NCBI RefSeq assembly: GCF_020564565.1
Contig: NZ_JAJCTD010000005.1
Location: 124,001 to 188,000, forward strand
Direction: 5' to 3'
DNA length: 64,000 nucleotides
Source of the DNA: Rhodobacter sp. Har01
Lineage (GTDB): Bacteria; Pseudomonadota; Alphaproteobacteria; Rhodobacterales; Rhodobacteraceae
Shown here: positions 40,309 through 49,338 of the stretch, piece after piece
Layout: every line of letters starts with the position of its first letter
How positions within the stretch are numbered: position 1 is the first letter of the stretch
The notes under the pieces: model-generated
Told to the model about the DNA's origin: nothing
What the model saw: the letters and a program-made list of their open reading frames with translations, nothing else
Databases searched by the model: none
Program-made: the position numbers and the translations under genes

Positions 40309-41109
40309 ATGGGAATCGCCGCCGAAAGTGCCGGAGACATTGCTGCGGACTGGGAGGCCGCGCTGGCCGCGCTGTCCTGGCAGCTGGATGCGGGCGTGGA
40401 CGAGGTGTTGGGCGATGCGCCGGTGGACCGCTACGCCCTTGCGCCCGCGTCGACGCGCGCCGCTGCGGCGCCGGCGCTTGTTCGGCCGGCCGGTGCGGAG
40501 GTGCCCGAAGGCGATGCCGTTGCGGCCGCCAGGGCCGCCGCCAGCTCGGCCCGCACGCTGGATGAGTTGCGCGAGGCCCTGGCGGCCTTCCGGCACTGCG
40601 AGTTGAAGCAGGGTGCCCGCACCACCGTCTTTGCCGACGGCAACCCCAAGGCGCGCGTGCTGATCCTGGGCGAGGCGCCTGGCCGCGAGGAAGACCTTGA
40701 AGGCCTGCCCTTCGTCGGCCGCGCCGGGCAATTGCTGGACCGGATGTTTGCCGCCATTGGCCTGTCGCGCCGCAGTCCGGATGCCGAAGCAGCGCTCTAC
40801 ATCACCAACGTCATGCCTTGGCGCCCGCCAGGTAACCGCGATCCGGAACCATTGGAAATCAACATGATGCGTCCCTTTGTGGAACGCCACATCGCACTGA
40901 TCGACCCGCAGGTGGTCGTGGTCATGGGCAACACGCCGCTGCTCGCGCTGACCGGCAACCGCGGAATCCTCAAGGCCCGTGGAACCTGGACACAGGCGCT
41001 GGGCCGCCCGATGCTGCCGATGACGCACCCGGCCTACCTCTTGCGCAACCCCGCCGCCAAGCGCGAGGCCTGGGCGGACTTGCTGGCGCTGAAGGCGCAT
41101 CTGGCATGA
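40309..41109 (+). CDS. Uracil-DNA glycosylase family protein, lacking the iron-sulfur cysteines
   Basis: 266 aa. Excises uracil from DNA. The family 4/5-like motif A is VLILGEAPGREEDLEGLPFV near residue 123 and the C-terminal motif is THPAYLL near residue 246. In classical family 4 enzymes four cysteines bind a 4Fe-4S cluster; here only one Cys (RHCELKQGARTTVF) is present in the whole protein, and the usual CRPP becomes WRPPGNR. The first 75 residues are alanine-rich and probably disordered. It overlaps the next gene by 4 nt. Confidence 0.88.
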   Translation: MGIAAESAGDIAADWEAALAALSWQLDAGVDEVLGDAPVDRYALAPASTRAAAAPALVRPAGAEVPEGDAVAAARAAASSARTLDELREALAAFRHCELKQGARTTVFADGNPKARVLILGEAPGREEDLEGLPFVGRAGQLLDRMFAAIGLSRRSPDAEAALYITNVMPWRPPGNRDPEPLEINMMRPFVERHIALIDPQVVVVMGNTPLLALTGNRGILKARGTWTQALGRPMLPMTHPAYLLRNPAAKREAWADLLALKAHLA

Positions 41110-41669
41110 GCCGGCTCAGCGCGGCCCTCTTGCTGTCGGCTCTGCCGTCCCTTTCCGGGGCAGAGCCGCTTGTCGATTTGGCCCTGCTGTTCGACCAGCA
41201 CGCGAACAGGGTGGTGGTGACCACGAACGGCGGCCTGACCTACCGCAACCTCGATCTGGGCGACGGGGTCCACACCCGTTGCAAGGGCGAAACCGGCCAT
41301 GACGCCTGCGTCAGCATCGACATCAACGGGCGCGGCGAGACGACCGACTGCATCCTGAGTTCGGTCGCCTACACGCTGCTGCTGGCGCGGAAGTGCGAGG
41401 TGGGCGGCGCGGCCCGCCGTTTCGTGGTCGAAAGCGTTTTCGACGATGTCGGCGAACACGTGGCCCGCAACGCCGTGCCGCCGCGGGACTGGGCTGACTT
41501 GCGGCCCCGTGTTCTGGAGAGGGTCGCGGCCAGCCTGCCGGCGGACTGCAGCCAGATGGACGACTCCAGCCGCGATTTCCTTGAATACAGGATGCGGCTG
41601 GACAGACTGAAGACGGCACTCCTGGCAGTGGAAAAGCCACGGCTGCCTGTCGGGCAATGCCTGGACTGA
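41106..41669 (+). CDS. Hypothetical secreted cysteine-rich protein
   Basis: 187 aa; not recognised. A short signal peptide (SRLSAALLLSALPSLSGAEP) leads to a mature part with six cysteines (TRCKG, DACVS, TDCIL, RKCEV, ADCSQ, GQCLD), consistent with three disulfides in the periplasm. It overlaps the glycosylase gene by 4 nt and is followed closely by the LysE-family gene. Confidence 0.7.
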   Translation: MSRLSAALLLSALPSLSGAEPLVDLALLFDQHANRVVVTTNGGLTYRNLDLGDGVHTRCKGETGHDACVSIDINGRGETTDCILSSVAYTLLLARKCEVGGAARRFVVESVFDDVGEHVARNAVPPRDWADLRPRVLERVAASLPADCSQMDDSSRDFLEYRMRLDRLKTALLAVEKPRLPVGQCLD

Positions 41670-41674
41670 ATCCC

Positions 41675-42298
41675 ATGATCGTCGACCCTCTGACCCTTGC
41701 TGCCTTCATCCCCGCCGGGTTGGCGCTGAACCTGACGCCGGGGGCGGACATGATGTTCGTGCTGGCGCAGGGGCTGCGGGGCGGGCCGCGCGCGGGGATG
41801 GCGGCGAACTTCGGGATCGCGGCCGGCTGCGTGGTGCATGTGGCCATCGCGGCGCTTGGGCTGGCGGCCTTGCTCAAGGCCCACCCGGCCGCCTTCGAGG
41901 CGATCCGCTGGGGCGGCGTGGGTTACCTTCTGTGGCTGGCCTGGAACAACCTTCGTGCCGGTCCAGTCCGGCCCGGGACGGCCGCGGCCATGCCGCTGCC
42001 GCGCATCTTCCGTGACGCCCTGGTGGTAAACCTCTTGAACCCCAAGGTGGCGCTGTTCATCCTGGCCTTCCTGCCGCAGTTCGTGGACCCTGCGGGCCCG
42101 GTGCTGGCGCAGTTCGTGGTGCTGGGGCTGGTGTTCAATCTGGGCGGCCTTCTGGTCAACGGCGCGGTCGCGCTGACGGCGGCGGGGCTTGGCGCCCGGC
42201 TGGCGCGGTCGGATGGCCTGTCGCGCGGGTTGGGCCGCGTTTCCGGCGCGATCTTGGCGGCTCTGGCCCTGCGGCTGGCAGTGATGGAGCGGGGGTAG
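41675..42298 (+). CDS. LysE/RhtB family translocator
   Basis: 207 aa. Six-helix exporters of amino acids and derivatives. The conserved start is FIPAGLALNLTPGADMMFVL, and a long hydrophobic stretch NLLNPKVALFILAFLPQFVD follows near residue 115. The ATG at 41675 is used because it matches the family start; the upstream in-frame ATG at 41657 overlaps the preceding gene. The exported compound cannot be read. Confidence 0.9.
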   Translation: MIVDPLTLAAFIPAGLALNLTPGADMMFVLAQGLRGGPRAGMAANFGIAAGCVVHVAIAALGLAALLKAHPAAFEAIRWGGVGYLLWLAWNNLRAGPVRPGTAAAMPLPRIFRDALVVNLLNPKVALFILAFLPQFVDPAGPVLAQFVVLGLVFNLGGLLVNGAVALTAAGLGARLARSDGLSRGLGRVSGAILAALALRLAVMERG

Positions 42299-42301
42299 GG
42301 C

Positions 42302-42841
42302 ATGAAGATCGACGAGACGAGGCAGTTCATTCCGGTGCGCATCGCGGTGCTGACCATCAGCGACACCCGCAGTCGGGCCGAAGACCGCTCGGGCGACACG
42401 CTGGTCGAGAGGCTGACCGGGGCCGGGCACCTGCTGGCGGCGCGCGACATCGTGACCGACGACCGTGACAAGATCGTCAGCCGCCTGCGGCAATGGATTG
42501 CGGCGCCGGAGATCGAGGTGATCCTGACCACCGGCGGCACCGGCCTGACCGGCCGCGACGTCAGCGTCGAGGCGCACCGCGAGGTCTATGAGAAGGAGAT
42601 CGAGGCCTTTGCGACCATCTTCACCGTGGTCTCGATGGGCAAGATCGGCACATCGGCGATGCAAAGCCGGGCGACCGGCGGGATTGCCGGCGGCACCTAC
42701 CTCTTCGCCCTGCCCGGCAGCCCCGGCGCCTGCCGCGACGCTTGGGATGAGATCCTGGTCTGGCAGCTGGACAACCGCCACCGGCCCTGCAACCTGGTCG
42801 AAATGATCCCGCGGCTGGAAGAGCACAAGCACAGGTCCTGA
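42302..42841 (+). CDS. moaB: Molybdenum cofactor biosynthesis protein B
   Basis: 179 aa, MoaB/Mog domain. Motif TTGGTGLTGRDVSVEA binds molybdopterin and the N-terminal part IAVLTISDTRSRAEDRSGD is typical. It acts in adenylylation or metal insertion of molybdopterin. It starts 3 bp after the LysE gene and is convergent with the DsbD-like gene. Confidence 0.93.
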   Translation: MKIDETRQFIPVRIAVLTISDTRSRAEDRSGDTLVERLTGAGHLLAARDIVTDDRDKIVSRLRQWIAAPEIEVILTTGGTGLTGRDVSVEAHREVYEKEIEAFATIFTVVSMGKIGTSAMQSRATGGIAGGTYLFALPGSPGACRDAWDEILVWQLDNRHRPCNLVEMIPRLEEHKHRS

Positions 42842-42909
42842 GCCGGACCTGCATTCGCGGTGGCGCAGCGGCGTGCCTTCGGGCCGGCCCGCAACTTGCT
42901 TCGCAGGGA

Positions 42910-43740
42910 TCAGGGGGCAGCCGGGCAGCCGGCGATCTCGACCGCGCCGTCGTCGCGGATGACCGTCACGGTGATGCCAGAGCGGTCCAGCGCGAAGGGG
43001 CCGCCGGACGGCGGCACCAGGTCGGTCACCGCGACCAGCCGGTCGCCCTGCCGTTGCGACACCGCTTCGGCCACCCAGACCGCGGGGTCGGCGGTCTCGA
43101 AGGCAACCGTTTCCGACCGGCCGGCCCAGGGCAGTTCCAGCGTCGCCGTCAGGCGCAGCCCGTCGGCAATCGGCTCGACCGTGCAGCCGATGGCCACAAG
43201 TCCCGCCTCGGCCGGGGTATCGGGCCGTGCAGCCAGGGCTGCGCGGATGTCGGAATCCGGCGTGCCGGGCGGGGTGATCGCCGCTTCGAGGGTCAGCGCC
43301 GCCGGCATGCAGATGTCACGGCAGACCCCCAGGTCGATCCGCGCCGACAGGACCATGGGCTTCGATGGATCGCGCGCCACGATCTCGGCCGGCAGCACCA
43401 GCTGGTCATGGTAACCGATGGTCTGCATGCCGTTGGTGCGGAACACCGAGGGCGCGGGCCAGTGCAGCCGCACCGATTTGACGTTGATCGAGTCCGACCA
43501 GTCGAACTGCGGCGGGATGCCGGCATCGCCGGGACTGCGCCAGTAGGTCTTCCATCCGGGTGCCAGGTCCAGCTTCAGCGCCGCCATCTGGGCCCCGCTC
43601 TGCAACTGCCAGCCGGGCAGCAGTTCGGCCTGCACCACGTCATCCTGTGTGGTGACCTCGGCGGCGGCGGCAGTGGCGGCCAGGGCCGCCAGAGCGGCGG
43701 TCCGGACCAGGCGAAGGGCGGCGGGGCGGCAAATTCTCAT
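42910..43740 (-). CDS. Periplasmic DsbD-alpha-like protein
   Basis: 276 aa with a signal peptide (RLVRTAALAALAATAAAAEV). The fold resembles the N-terminal domain of the thiol:disulfide reductase DsbD. The possible redox pair is Cys-x-x-x-Cys (DLGVCRDICMPA). There is no membrane domain, so it is a free domain and must work with another partner. Family patterns include LAPGWKTYWRSPGDAGIPPQ and TYWRSPGDAGIP. It is divergent from yqgE. Confidence 0.85.
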   Translation of the reverse strand: MRICRPAALRLVRTAALAALAATAAAAEVTTQDDVVQAELLPGWQLQSGAQMAALKLDLAPGWKTYWRSPGDAGIPPQFDWSDSINVKSVRLHWPAPSVFRTNGMQTIGYHDQLVLPAEIVARDPSKPMVLSARIDLGVCRDICMPAALTLEAAITPPGTPDSDIRAALAARPDTPAEAGLVAIGCTVEPIADGLRLTATLELPWAGRSETVAFETADPAVWVAEAVSQRQGDRLVAVTDLVPPSGGPFALDRSGITVTVIRDDGAVEIAGCPAAP

Positions 43741-43903
43741 GCCGCGAGAATAGGCTTTGCGCGACCGGGCGGAAATCACATCCCTGAGACGGCCGGTGTG
43801 ATGTGTTCGCCGTGCCGCAGGTGCGGTGGGACTTGTGACGTCGGCCCGGTGCGCCCACATTGCCGACAGGCCGCTTGCGGCAGGGCATATCGGACCGAAT
43901 CGG

Positions 43904-44458
43904 ATGGAATTGGCGGGAAAGATCCTGATCGCGATGCCCGGCATGGGCGATCCGCGCTTTGCCCGCAGCGTGATCATGCTGTGCGCCCATTCCGGGGACG
44001 GGGCCATGGGGCTGGTGGTCAACCGGCCCTCGGACGAGTTGACCTTTGCCGGCCTGCTGCAGCACCTGGGTATCGCCTGCGCGCCCGACCTGCGCGACAT
44101 CCGCGTCCACCTGGGCGGGCCGGTCGAACGCGGCCGCGGTTTCGTGCTGCATTCGGCCGACTGGGGCACCGGGGCGGGGTCGATGCCGGTTCCCGGCGGC
44201 TATCGGATGACCGCGACGCTGGATGTGCTTGAGGCGCTGGCCGGCGGCAGCGGGCCGGATCGGGCGATCTTTGCCTTGGGCTATTCCGGCTGGGGGCCGG
44301 GGCAGCTGGAGGGCGAACTGCGCCGCAACGACTGGTTGGTGGCCGATCCGGGCGACGAGGTCCTGTTCGCCGCGCCTGACGACGAGAAATGGCTGCGCGC
44401 GTTGCGCAGCCTGGGGATCGACCCGCTGACGCTTTCGGCGGCCGCCGGGCGGGCCTGA
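43904..44458 (+). CDS. YqgE/AlgH family protein
   Basis: 184 aa, UPF0301. Motifs are LIAMPGMGDPRFARSVIMLC, MGLVVNRPSDE and FALGYSGWGPGQLEGELRRN. The ATG at 43904 matches the family start (MELAGKILIAMPGM). Function unclear; an AlgH role in alginate regulation is from Pseudomonas. It is divergent from the DsbD-like gene by 163 bp. Confidence 0.93.
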   Translation: MELAGKILIAMPGMGDPRFARSVIMLCAHSGDGAMGLVVNRPSDELTFAGLLQHLGIACAPDLRDIRVHLGGPVERGRGFVLHSADWGTGAGSMPVPGGYRMTATLDVLEALAGGSGPDRAIFALGYSGWGPGQLEGELRRNDWLVADPGDEVLFAAPDDEKWLRALRSLGIDPLTLSAAAGRA

Positions 44459-44567
44459 GACCGGCGGCAACGAAAGCCGCACCGCAGGCGCAAGAAATTG
44501 CTGGCGCTGCGGCGCAACGATTGCTACGATTCGCGCAATAAAAACAAACGAGCAGGCAGTGCAGGCA

Positions 44568-45635
44568 ATGGGAACGGGCTTGAGAGCCACGTTCGTCATC
44601 TCCTGGTCGCAGACGGAAGTGGACGGTCTTCGGGCCGGGTCTCCCGACGGGCTGACGGTCGGCGCCATCTGGCGCTGGACGGGCCAGGCGGTGCGAATCG
44701 ACGCGCCGGGGGACGTTCTGCTTCTGGAAGCGCCAGACGGCGGGACGGACTTGCGGCGCCGCGCGGCGCGCATGGTGGAACGGCTGATCGGTCTGGCGAT
44801 TGACGGCCCACAGGCGGCGTTGCCGCGCGCGGAGCCGGACGAGATGCCGGACCAGAGCTTCGTCGTGACCGACGGGGTGAAATCGCACATCGTGACGCTG
44901 GTGACGGTCAGGGACAGCGCGTCCTGGCTGCTGATGTTCCTGGGCGAGGTGCCACCCGAGGGGCGCGACCTCTGGATCGTGCGGACGCAGATCGACCGTT
45001 CGGGCGGGGCGGCGGGCAGCCGCACTTCGGGCGGGGTGATCTGCTTTGCGCCGGACACGCTGATCCTGACGCCCGACGGCGCGCGCCCGGTGCAGGCGCT
45101 GCGACCGGGTGACCGGGTGCAGACCAAGGACGACGGGCCGCAGGAGATTCTGTGGACCGGCAGCCGCCGGATGACCGGTGCGCGGCTCTATGCCATGCCG
45201 CACCTGCGGCCGATCCGGTTCCGGTCAGGGGTGTTCGGCCTTGGCAGGCCCGAGGGCGACCTCTTGGTGTCTCCGCAGCACCGGATGGTGGTGCAGGGGC
45301 CGGCGGCGCGGATGCTGTTCAACGCCGACGAGGTGCTGGTCGCGGCCGAGGACCTGGTCGACGGCAAGGGCGTGGCGGTGGACATGACCGCGCGCGAGGT
45401 GACCTATCATCACCTGCTGCTGGAGCGGCACCAGATCGTCTTTGCCAACGGGCTTGAGACCGAGAGTTTTCACCCTTCGGCGACCGAACTGGACACCGTT
45501 TCGGCGCCCGACCGGGCGCGTCTGCTGGCGATCCTTCCCGGGATCGAGGTCGACCCGCAGACCTATGGCGATTTCGCCCGGCGCAGCCTGTCCGGCCCCG
45601 AGGCGGCGATCCTGCGGCACGCGCGGGCGGCCTGA
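44568..45635 (+). CDS. Hint domain-containing protein
   Basis: About 355 aa. The first 155 residues have no recognised domain; a Hint (hedgehog/intein-like) domain begins at GGVICFAPDTLILTPDGARP and continues GDRVQTKDDGPQEILWTGSR, ending with HHLLLERHQIVFANGLETES. The Cys that begins the block is the usual nucleophile. ATG at 44568 is used; a GTG at 44559 is possible. Such Hint proteins are common in Rhodobacteraceae. No C-terminal intein motif or extein is seen, so autocleavage is uncertain. Confidence 0.85.
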   Translation: MGTGLRATFVISWSQTEVDGLRAGSPDGLTVGAIWRWTGQAVRIDAPGDVLLLEAPDGGTDLRRRAARMVERLIGLAIDGPQAALPRAEPDEMPDQSFVVTDGVKSHIVTLVTVRDSASWLLMFLGEVPPEGRDLWIVRTQIDRSGGAAGSRTSGGVICFAPDTLILTPDGARPVQALRPGDRVQTKDDGPQEILWTGSRRMTGARLYAMPHLRPIRFRSGVFGLGRPEGDLLVSPQHRMVVQGPAARMLFNADEVLVAAEDLVDGKGVAVDMTAREVTYHHLLLERHQIVFANGLETESFHPSATELDTVSAPDRARLLAILPGIEVDPQTYGDFARRSLSGPEAAILRHARAA

Positions 45636-45655
45636 AAGCCGTGCGGCGACGGCTG

Positions 45656-45683
45656 TTGACTCTGCCGGAACGGGCAGTATAAG
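45656..45683 (+). promoter_or_regulatory. Strong sigma70-type promoter of rpsD
   Basis: TTGACT (45656-45661) and TATAAG (45678-45683) are separated by 16 bp. The spacer contains the inverted repeat ctgcc/ggcag. It lies 128 bp upstream of rpsD, leaving a leader of about 120 nt. Confidence 0.6.
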
Positions 45684-45810
45684 CCGCGCTGTCCCGGGCG
45701 AAGGTCCGGGGCTTTTCATTGGTGTTGGCGGCCCCCGCAAGGGACAGCCTGTCGCCGGGGAGACCCGGAGAGGACAACGCCCTTCGCAACCGAGTTGAAG
45801 GAGATCAGGG

Positions 45811-46431
45811 GTGACCAAACGCACCGCTGCCAAACACAAGATCGACCGCCGCATGGGCGAGAACATCTGGGGCCGTCCGAAATCGCCGCTGAACAAGCGC
45901 GAATACGGCCCGGGCCAGCACGGCCAGCGCCGCAAGGGCAAGATGTCCGACTTCGGCACCCAGCTGCGCGCCAAGCAGAAGCTGAAGGGCTATTACGGCG
46001 ACCTGACCGAAAAGCAGTTCAAGCGCATCTACGCCGAGGCCGCCCGGGTGACCGGCGACACCGGTGAGAACCTGGTGGGTCTGCTTGAGCGCCGCCTGGA
46101 CGCGGTGGTCTACCGCGCCAAGTTCGTGGCGACCATCTTCGCCGCGCGCCAGTTCGTGAACCATGGCCACGTCACGGTGAACGGCCAGGCCGTCAACATC
46201 GCCTCGTACCGGGTCAAGGAAGGCGACGTGGTGGAAGTGCGCCAGAAGTCCAAGCAGATGGCGACCATCATGGAAGCTCAGGCGCTGACCGAGCGTGACG
46301 TGCCGGATTACCTGGAAGTCGACAGCCACAAGCTGACCGCCAAGTTCGTCCGCACCCCGGCCCTGGGCGACGTGCCCTATCCGGTGCAGATGGAACCGAA
46401 CCTGGTCGTCGAATACTACGCCAAGAACTGA
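45811..46431 (+). CDS. rpsD: 30S ribosomal protein S4
   Basis: 206 aa, standard length. Primary 16S rRNA-binding assembly protein. The N-terminal part contains [20 protein letters not shown] and the S4 RNA-binding domain is [20 protein letters not shown] followed by [20 protein letters not shown]. The start is a GTG at 45811, 7 nt after AAGGAG. It stands alone, away from other ribosomal genes, with its own promoter, leader and terminator. Confidence 0.98.
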   Translation: MTKRTAAKHKIDRRMGENIWGRPKSPLNKREYGPGQHGQRRKGKMSDFGTQLRAKQKLKGYYGDLTEKQFKRIYAEAARVTGDTGENLVGLLERRLDAVVYRAKFVATIFAARQFVNHGHVTVNGQAVNIASYRVKEGDVVEVRQKSKQMATIMEAQALTERDVPDYLEVDSHKLTAKFVRTPALGDVPYPVQMEPNLVVEYYAKN

Positions 46432-46456
46432 TCTTCGTCCGGCATCGCCGGGCCTC

Positions 46457-46490
46457 GGGGCCGCTTCCGTCCGGAGGCGGCCTCTTTCCT
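46457..46490 (+). terminator. Rho-independent terminator of rpsD
   Basis: A 10-bp stem (ggccgcttcc/ggaggcggcc, one GU pair) with a 4-nt loop is followed by a pyrimidine-rich tail containing ttt. It lies 25 bp after the rpsD stop. Confidence 0.7.
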
Positions 46491-46543
46491 TTGCGGTGGT
46501 GATCTGGCGGAGCGGCGCCGGGGCGCCGCAAGCCTGCGCGTTC

Positions 46544-46613
46544 GGGGGGCGCTGCCCCCGTCTTCGCGGCCAGGGCCGCGAATCCTCCCCCGGGGGTATT
46601 TGGTCCAAGATGA
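46544..46613. repeat. Dispersed GC-rich hairpin element, copy C
   Basis: Two hairpins: gggggc/gccccc (46545-46559) and ttcgcggcc/ggccgcgaa (46563-46582), followed by ccccgggggtatttgg and aagatgaagcgg. The tail resembles those of copies A and B. It lies between the rpsD terminator and the UPF0114 gene. Confidence 0.6.
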
Positions 46614-46693
46614 AGCGGTAAGGGCGCCCGGGCTTTCCTTTGCCGGTGGAGGCGCTATTCAGTCACTCCAAGACAGCAGCGGAGGTTCAGAAG

Positions 46694-47245
46694 ATGGGCG
46701 GGGCAAACCGGGCGGAGCAGAGGTTCGAGCGGCTGCTGTTCGCCAGCCGCTGGCTGATGGCGCCGATGTATCTGGGGCTGGTCGCGGCGCTGGCGATGCT
46801 GATGGTGATCTTCGGGCGAGATCTGCTGTATTACCTGCCCAAGGTCATGGACATGAAGTCCGAAGAGGTGATCCTGGTCGCGCTGACCCTGATCGACCTG
46901 ACCCTCGCGGCGAACCTGGTGCTGATCGTGATGTTCTCGGGCTACGAGAATTCGGTCTCGAAGTTCGACATCGACGTCGGCGATGACCGGCCCGGCTGGA
47001 TGGGCAAGGTCGATTTCGGCGGGCTGAAGATGAAGCTGATCGCCTCGATCGTGGCGATCTCGGGGATTCACCTCCTGAAGCGGTTCATGGAGATTTCCGA
47101 CATCGACACCGCCCGCGAATTCGGCGCGACCGAGCTTTACTGGCTGGTGGTGATCCATCTGACCTTTGTCGTCTCGGGGGTGCTGATGGCCTTGATGGAC
47201 TGGCTGCAGGCGATGGCCTATGGCAGCAAGGCCGGGCACAAGTAG
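46694..47245 (+). CDS. UPF0114 (TIGR00645) family membrane protein
   Basis: 183 aa with about four hydrophobic segments: YLGLVAALAMLMVIFGRDLL, LIDLTLAANLVLIVMFSGYE, LIASIVAISGIHLLKRFMEI and VIHLTFVVSGVLMALMDWLQ. ATG at 46694 is chosen because GGAGG lies 8 nt ahead; the longer frame from 46640 has no support. Family function is unknown to me. It is followed by hisC after 75 bp. Confidence 0.88.
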   Translation: MGGANRAEQRFERLLFASRWLMAPMYLGLVAALAMLMVIFGRDLLYYLPKVMDMKSEEVILVALTLIDLTLAANLVLIVMFSGYENSVSKFDIDVGDDRPGWMGKVDFGGLKMKLIASIVAISGIHLLKRFMEISDIDTAREFGATELYWLVVIHLTFVVSGVLMALMDWLQAMAYGSKAGHK

Positions 47246-47320
47246 CCCAGCGCCGCCACGAAGCCTCTGGCCTTGCGGCGGCGGCATTGGTATTGGCCGG
47301 GCAATCCCTGGAGGAGCTTC

Positions 47321-48406
47321 ATGTCCGACGCCATCCGACCGCAGCCCGGCATCCTAGACATCGCCCCCTATGTCGCCGGCAAGGCCACCGCGACGGGTGC
47401 GCAGAATGCGGTAAAGCTGTCGTCCAACGAAAACCCCTTCGGCCCCTCGGACCGCGCGAAAGAAGCCTATCTGCGTGCGGTGCACGAATTGCACCGCTAC
47501 CCTTCGACCGATCACGCCGCGCTGCGCACGGCGATCGCCGAGGTGCATCGGCTGGATGCATCGCGCGTGATCTGCGGTGTCGGGTCGGACGAAATCCTTC
47601 AGTTGCTGGCCCAGGCCTATGCCGGCCCGCGCGACGAGGTGGTGTTCACCGAGCACGGTTTCCTGATGTATCGCATTCTTGCCCATGCCGTCGGCGCGAC
47701 TCCGATCGAGGTGAAGGAGCGCGAGAGGGTGACGGATGTCGATGCGATCCTGGCCGCGACGGGGCCGCGGACGCGGCTGGTCTTCATCGCCAATCCGAAC
47801 AACCCGACCGGCACGATGATCTCTCCCGCCGAAGTGGAGCGGCTGGCCGAGAAGCTGCCGAAGCAGGCAATCCTGGTGCTGGACGGGGCCTATGCCGAGT
47901 ATGTGGAAGGCTTCGACGCCGGGCTGGCGCTGATCGAAGTGCGCGAGAACGTGGTGATGACCCGGACGTTTTCCAAGATCTACGGCCTGGGCGGGCTGAG
48001 GATCGGCTGGGGCTACGGGCCGAAGGAGATCATCGACGTCCTGAACCGCATCCGCCAGCCGTTCAACCTGTCGCCGGGCCAGATGGATGCCGCCGAGGCC
48101 GCCGTGCGCGACCAGGACCATGTGGCGAAGTGCCGGGTCGAGAACGCGCGAATGCGCGGCTGGCTGGCCAATGCACTGGCCGAGCATGGCGTGCCCTCGG
48201 ACGTGTCTTCGGCCAACTTCATCCTGGCCCGGTTCGCATCCGTCGAAGAGGCCGAGGCCTGCGACGCCTTCCTGCAGCAGCGCGGCCTGATCGTGCGCAG
48301 GGTGGACGGCTACAACCTGCCGCACTGCCTGCGCATCACCGTGGGGGATGAGTCGTCGTGCCGGCGCGTCGCCCATGCCGTGGCCCAGTTCAAGGGGGCG
48401 CGATGA
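47321..48406 (+). CDS. hisC: Histidinol-phosphate aminotransferase
   Basis: 361 aa, PLP-dependent class II-like aminotransferase. The PLP lysine is Lys219 in [26 protein letters not shown] and [11 protein letters not shown] are typical. The ATG at 47321 follows GGAGGAG. It is linked by a 4-nt overlap to the arogenate/prephenate dehydrogenase tyrC gene, so it may act in tyrosine or phenylalanine transamination as well as in histidine synthesis, as proposed for similar pairs. Confidence 0.94.
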   Translation: MSDAIRPQPGILDIAPYVAGKATATGAQNAVKLSSNENPFGPSDRAKEAYLRAVHELHRYPSTDHAALRTAIAEVHRLDASRVICGVGSDEILQLLAQAYAGPRDEVVFTEHGFLMYRILAHAVGATPIEVKERERVTDVDAILAATGPRTRLVFIANPNNPTGTMISPAEVERLAEKLPKQAILVLDGAYAEYVEGFDAGLALIEVRENVVMTRTFSKIYGLGGLRIGWGYGPKEIIDVLNRIRQPFNLSPGQMDAAEAAVRDQDHVAKCRVENARMRGWLANALAEHGVPSDVSSANFILARFASVEEAEACDAFLQQRGLIVRRVDGYNLPHCLRITVGDESSCRRVAHAVAQFKGAR

Positions 48407-49338
48407 TCGTGGTCTTCGACCGTGTGGCGCTGATCGGGCTGGGGCTGATCGCCGGCTCGATGGCGCATGCCATGCGGGCGCAGGGGCTGGCTCGCGAGAT
48501 CGTGGGAACGGCGAAATCGGCCGAGACGCGGGCGATTGCGCGCGAGTTGTTCTGCGACCGGGTGACCGAGACGGCTGCCGAGGCGGTGCAGGGCGCCGAT
48601 CTGGTGGTGCTGGCGGTGCCGGTCGGGGCGATGGGCGCCATCGCCGCCGAGATCGCGCCGCATCTGAAGCCCGGCGCGGTGGTGACCGACGTCGGCAGCG
48701 TCAAGGGCGCGGTGGTCGACGCGGTGGGGCCGCACATCCCGGCGGGCGTGCATTTCATTCCCGGCCACCCGATGGCGGGCACGGAATATTCCGGCCCGCG
48801 GTCGGGCTTTGCGACGCTGTTCCAGAACCGCTGGTGGCTGCTGACCCCGCCCGCGGGAACCGACCCCGCCGCGCTGGCGCGGCTGCGGGCGCTTCTGGAA
48901 GCCATGGGCGCCAAGGTCGACACCATGGACGTGGCGCACCATGACCTGGTCGTGGCCGTGGTCAGCCATGCGCCGCACCTGATTGCCTATACGATGGTGG
49001 GCGTTGCCGACCACATGCGCCGCGTCTCGCAAGCCGAGATCATCCAGTATTCCGCTGCCGGTTTTCGCGATTTCACCCGCATCGCGGCCAGCGATCCGGT
49101 GATGTGGCGCGACGTGTTCCTGACCAACAAGGATGCGGTGCTGGACATCCTGGGCCGGTTCACCGAGGAACTGTTCGTCCTGCAGCGCGCCATCCGGATG
49201 GGCGACGGCGACCATCTGCACGCCTATTTCACCCGCACCCGCGCGATCCGCCGAGGCATCATCGAGGCCGGGCAGGACACTGCCGCGCCGGATTTCGGCC
49301 GTGGGGTCGATCCGGCCAAGGCGGCGGCGGGCGAATGA
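48403..49338 (+). CDS. tyrC: Prephenate/arogenate dehydrogenase
   Basis: 311 aa. NAD(P)-binding motif [16 protein letters not shown] at the N-terminus and the substrate motif [16 protein letters not shown] near residue 120. Oxidises prephenate or arogenate in tyrosine synthesis. The start at 48403 overlaps hisC by 4 nt, and the stop overlaps the extensin-like gene by 4 nt. TyrA/TyrC naming cannot be resolved without biochemistry, but the cyclohexadienyl family is clear. Confidence 0.92.
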   Translation: MIVVFDRVALIGLGLIAGSMAHAMRAQGLAREIVGTAKSAETRAIARELFCDRVTETAAEAVQGADLVVLAVPVGAMGAIAAEIAPHLKPGAVVTDVGSVKGAVVDAVGPHIPAGVHFIPGHPMAGTEYSGPRSGFATLFQNRWWLLTPPAGTDPAALARLRALLEAMGAKVDTMDVAHHDLVVAVVSHAPHLIAYTMVGVADHMRRVSQAEIIQYSAAGFRDFTRIAASDPVMWRDVFLTNKDAVLDILGRFTEELFVLQRAIRMGDGDHLHAYFTRTRAIRRGIIEAGQDTAAPDFGRGVDPAKAAAGE

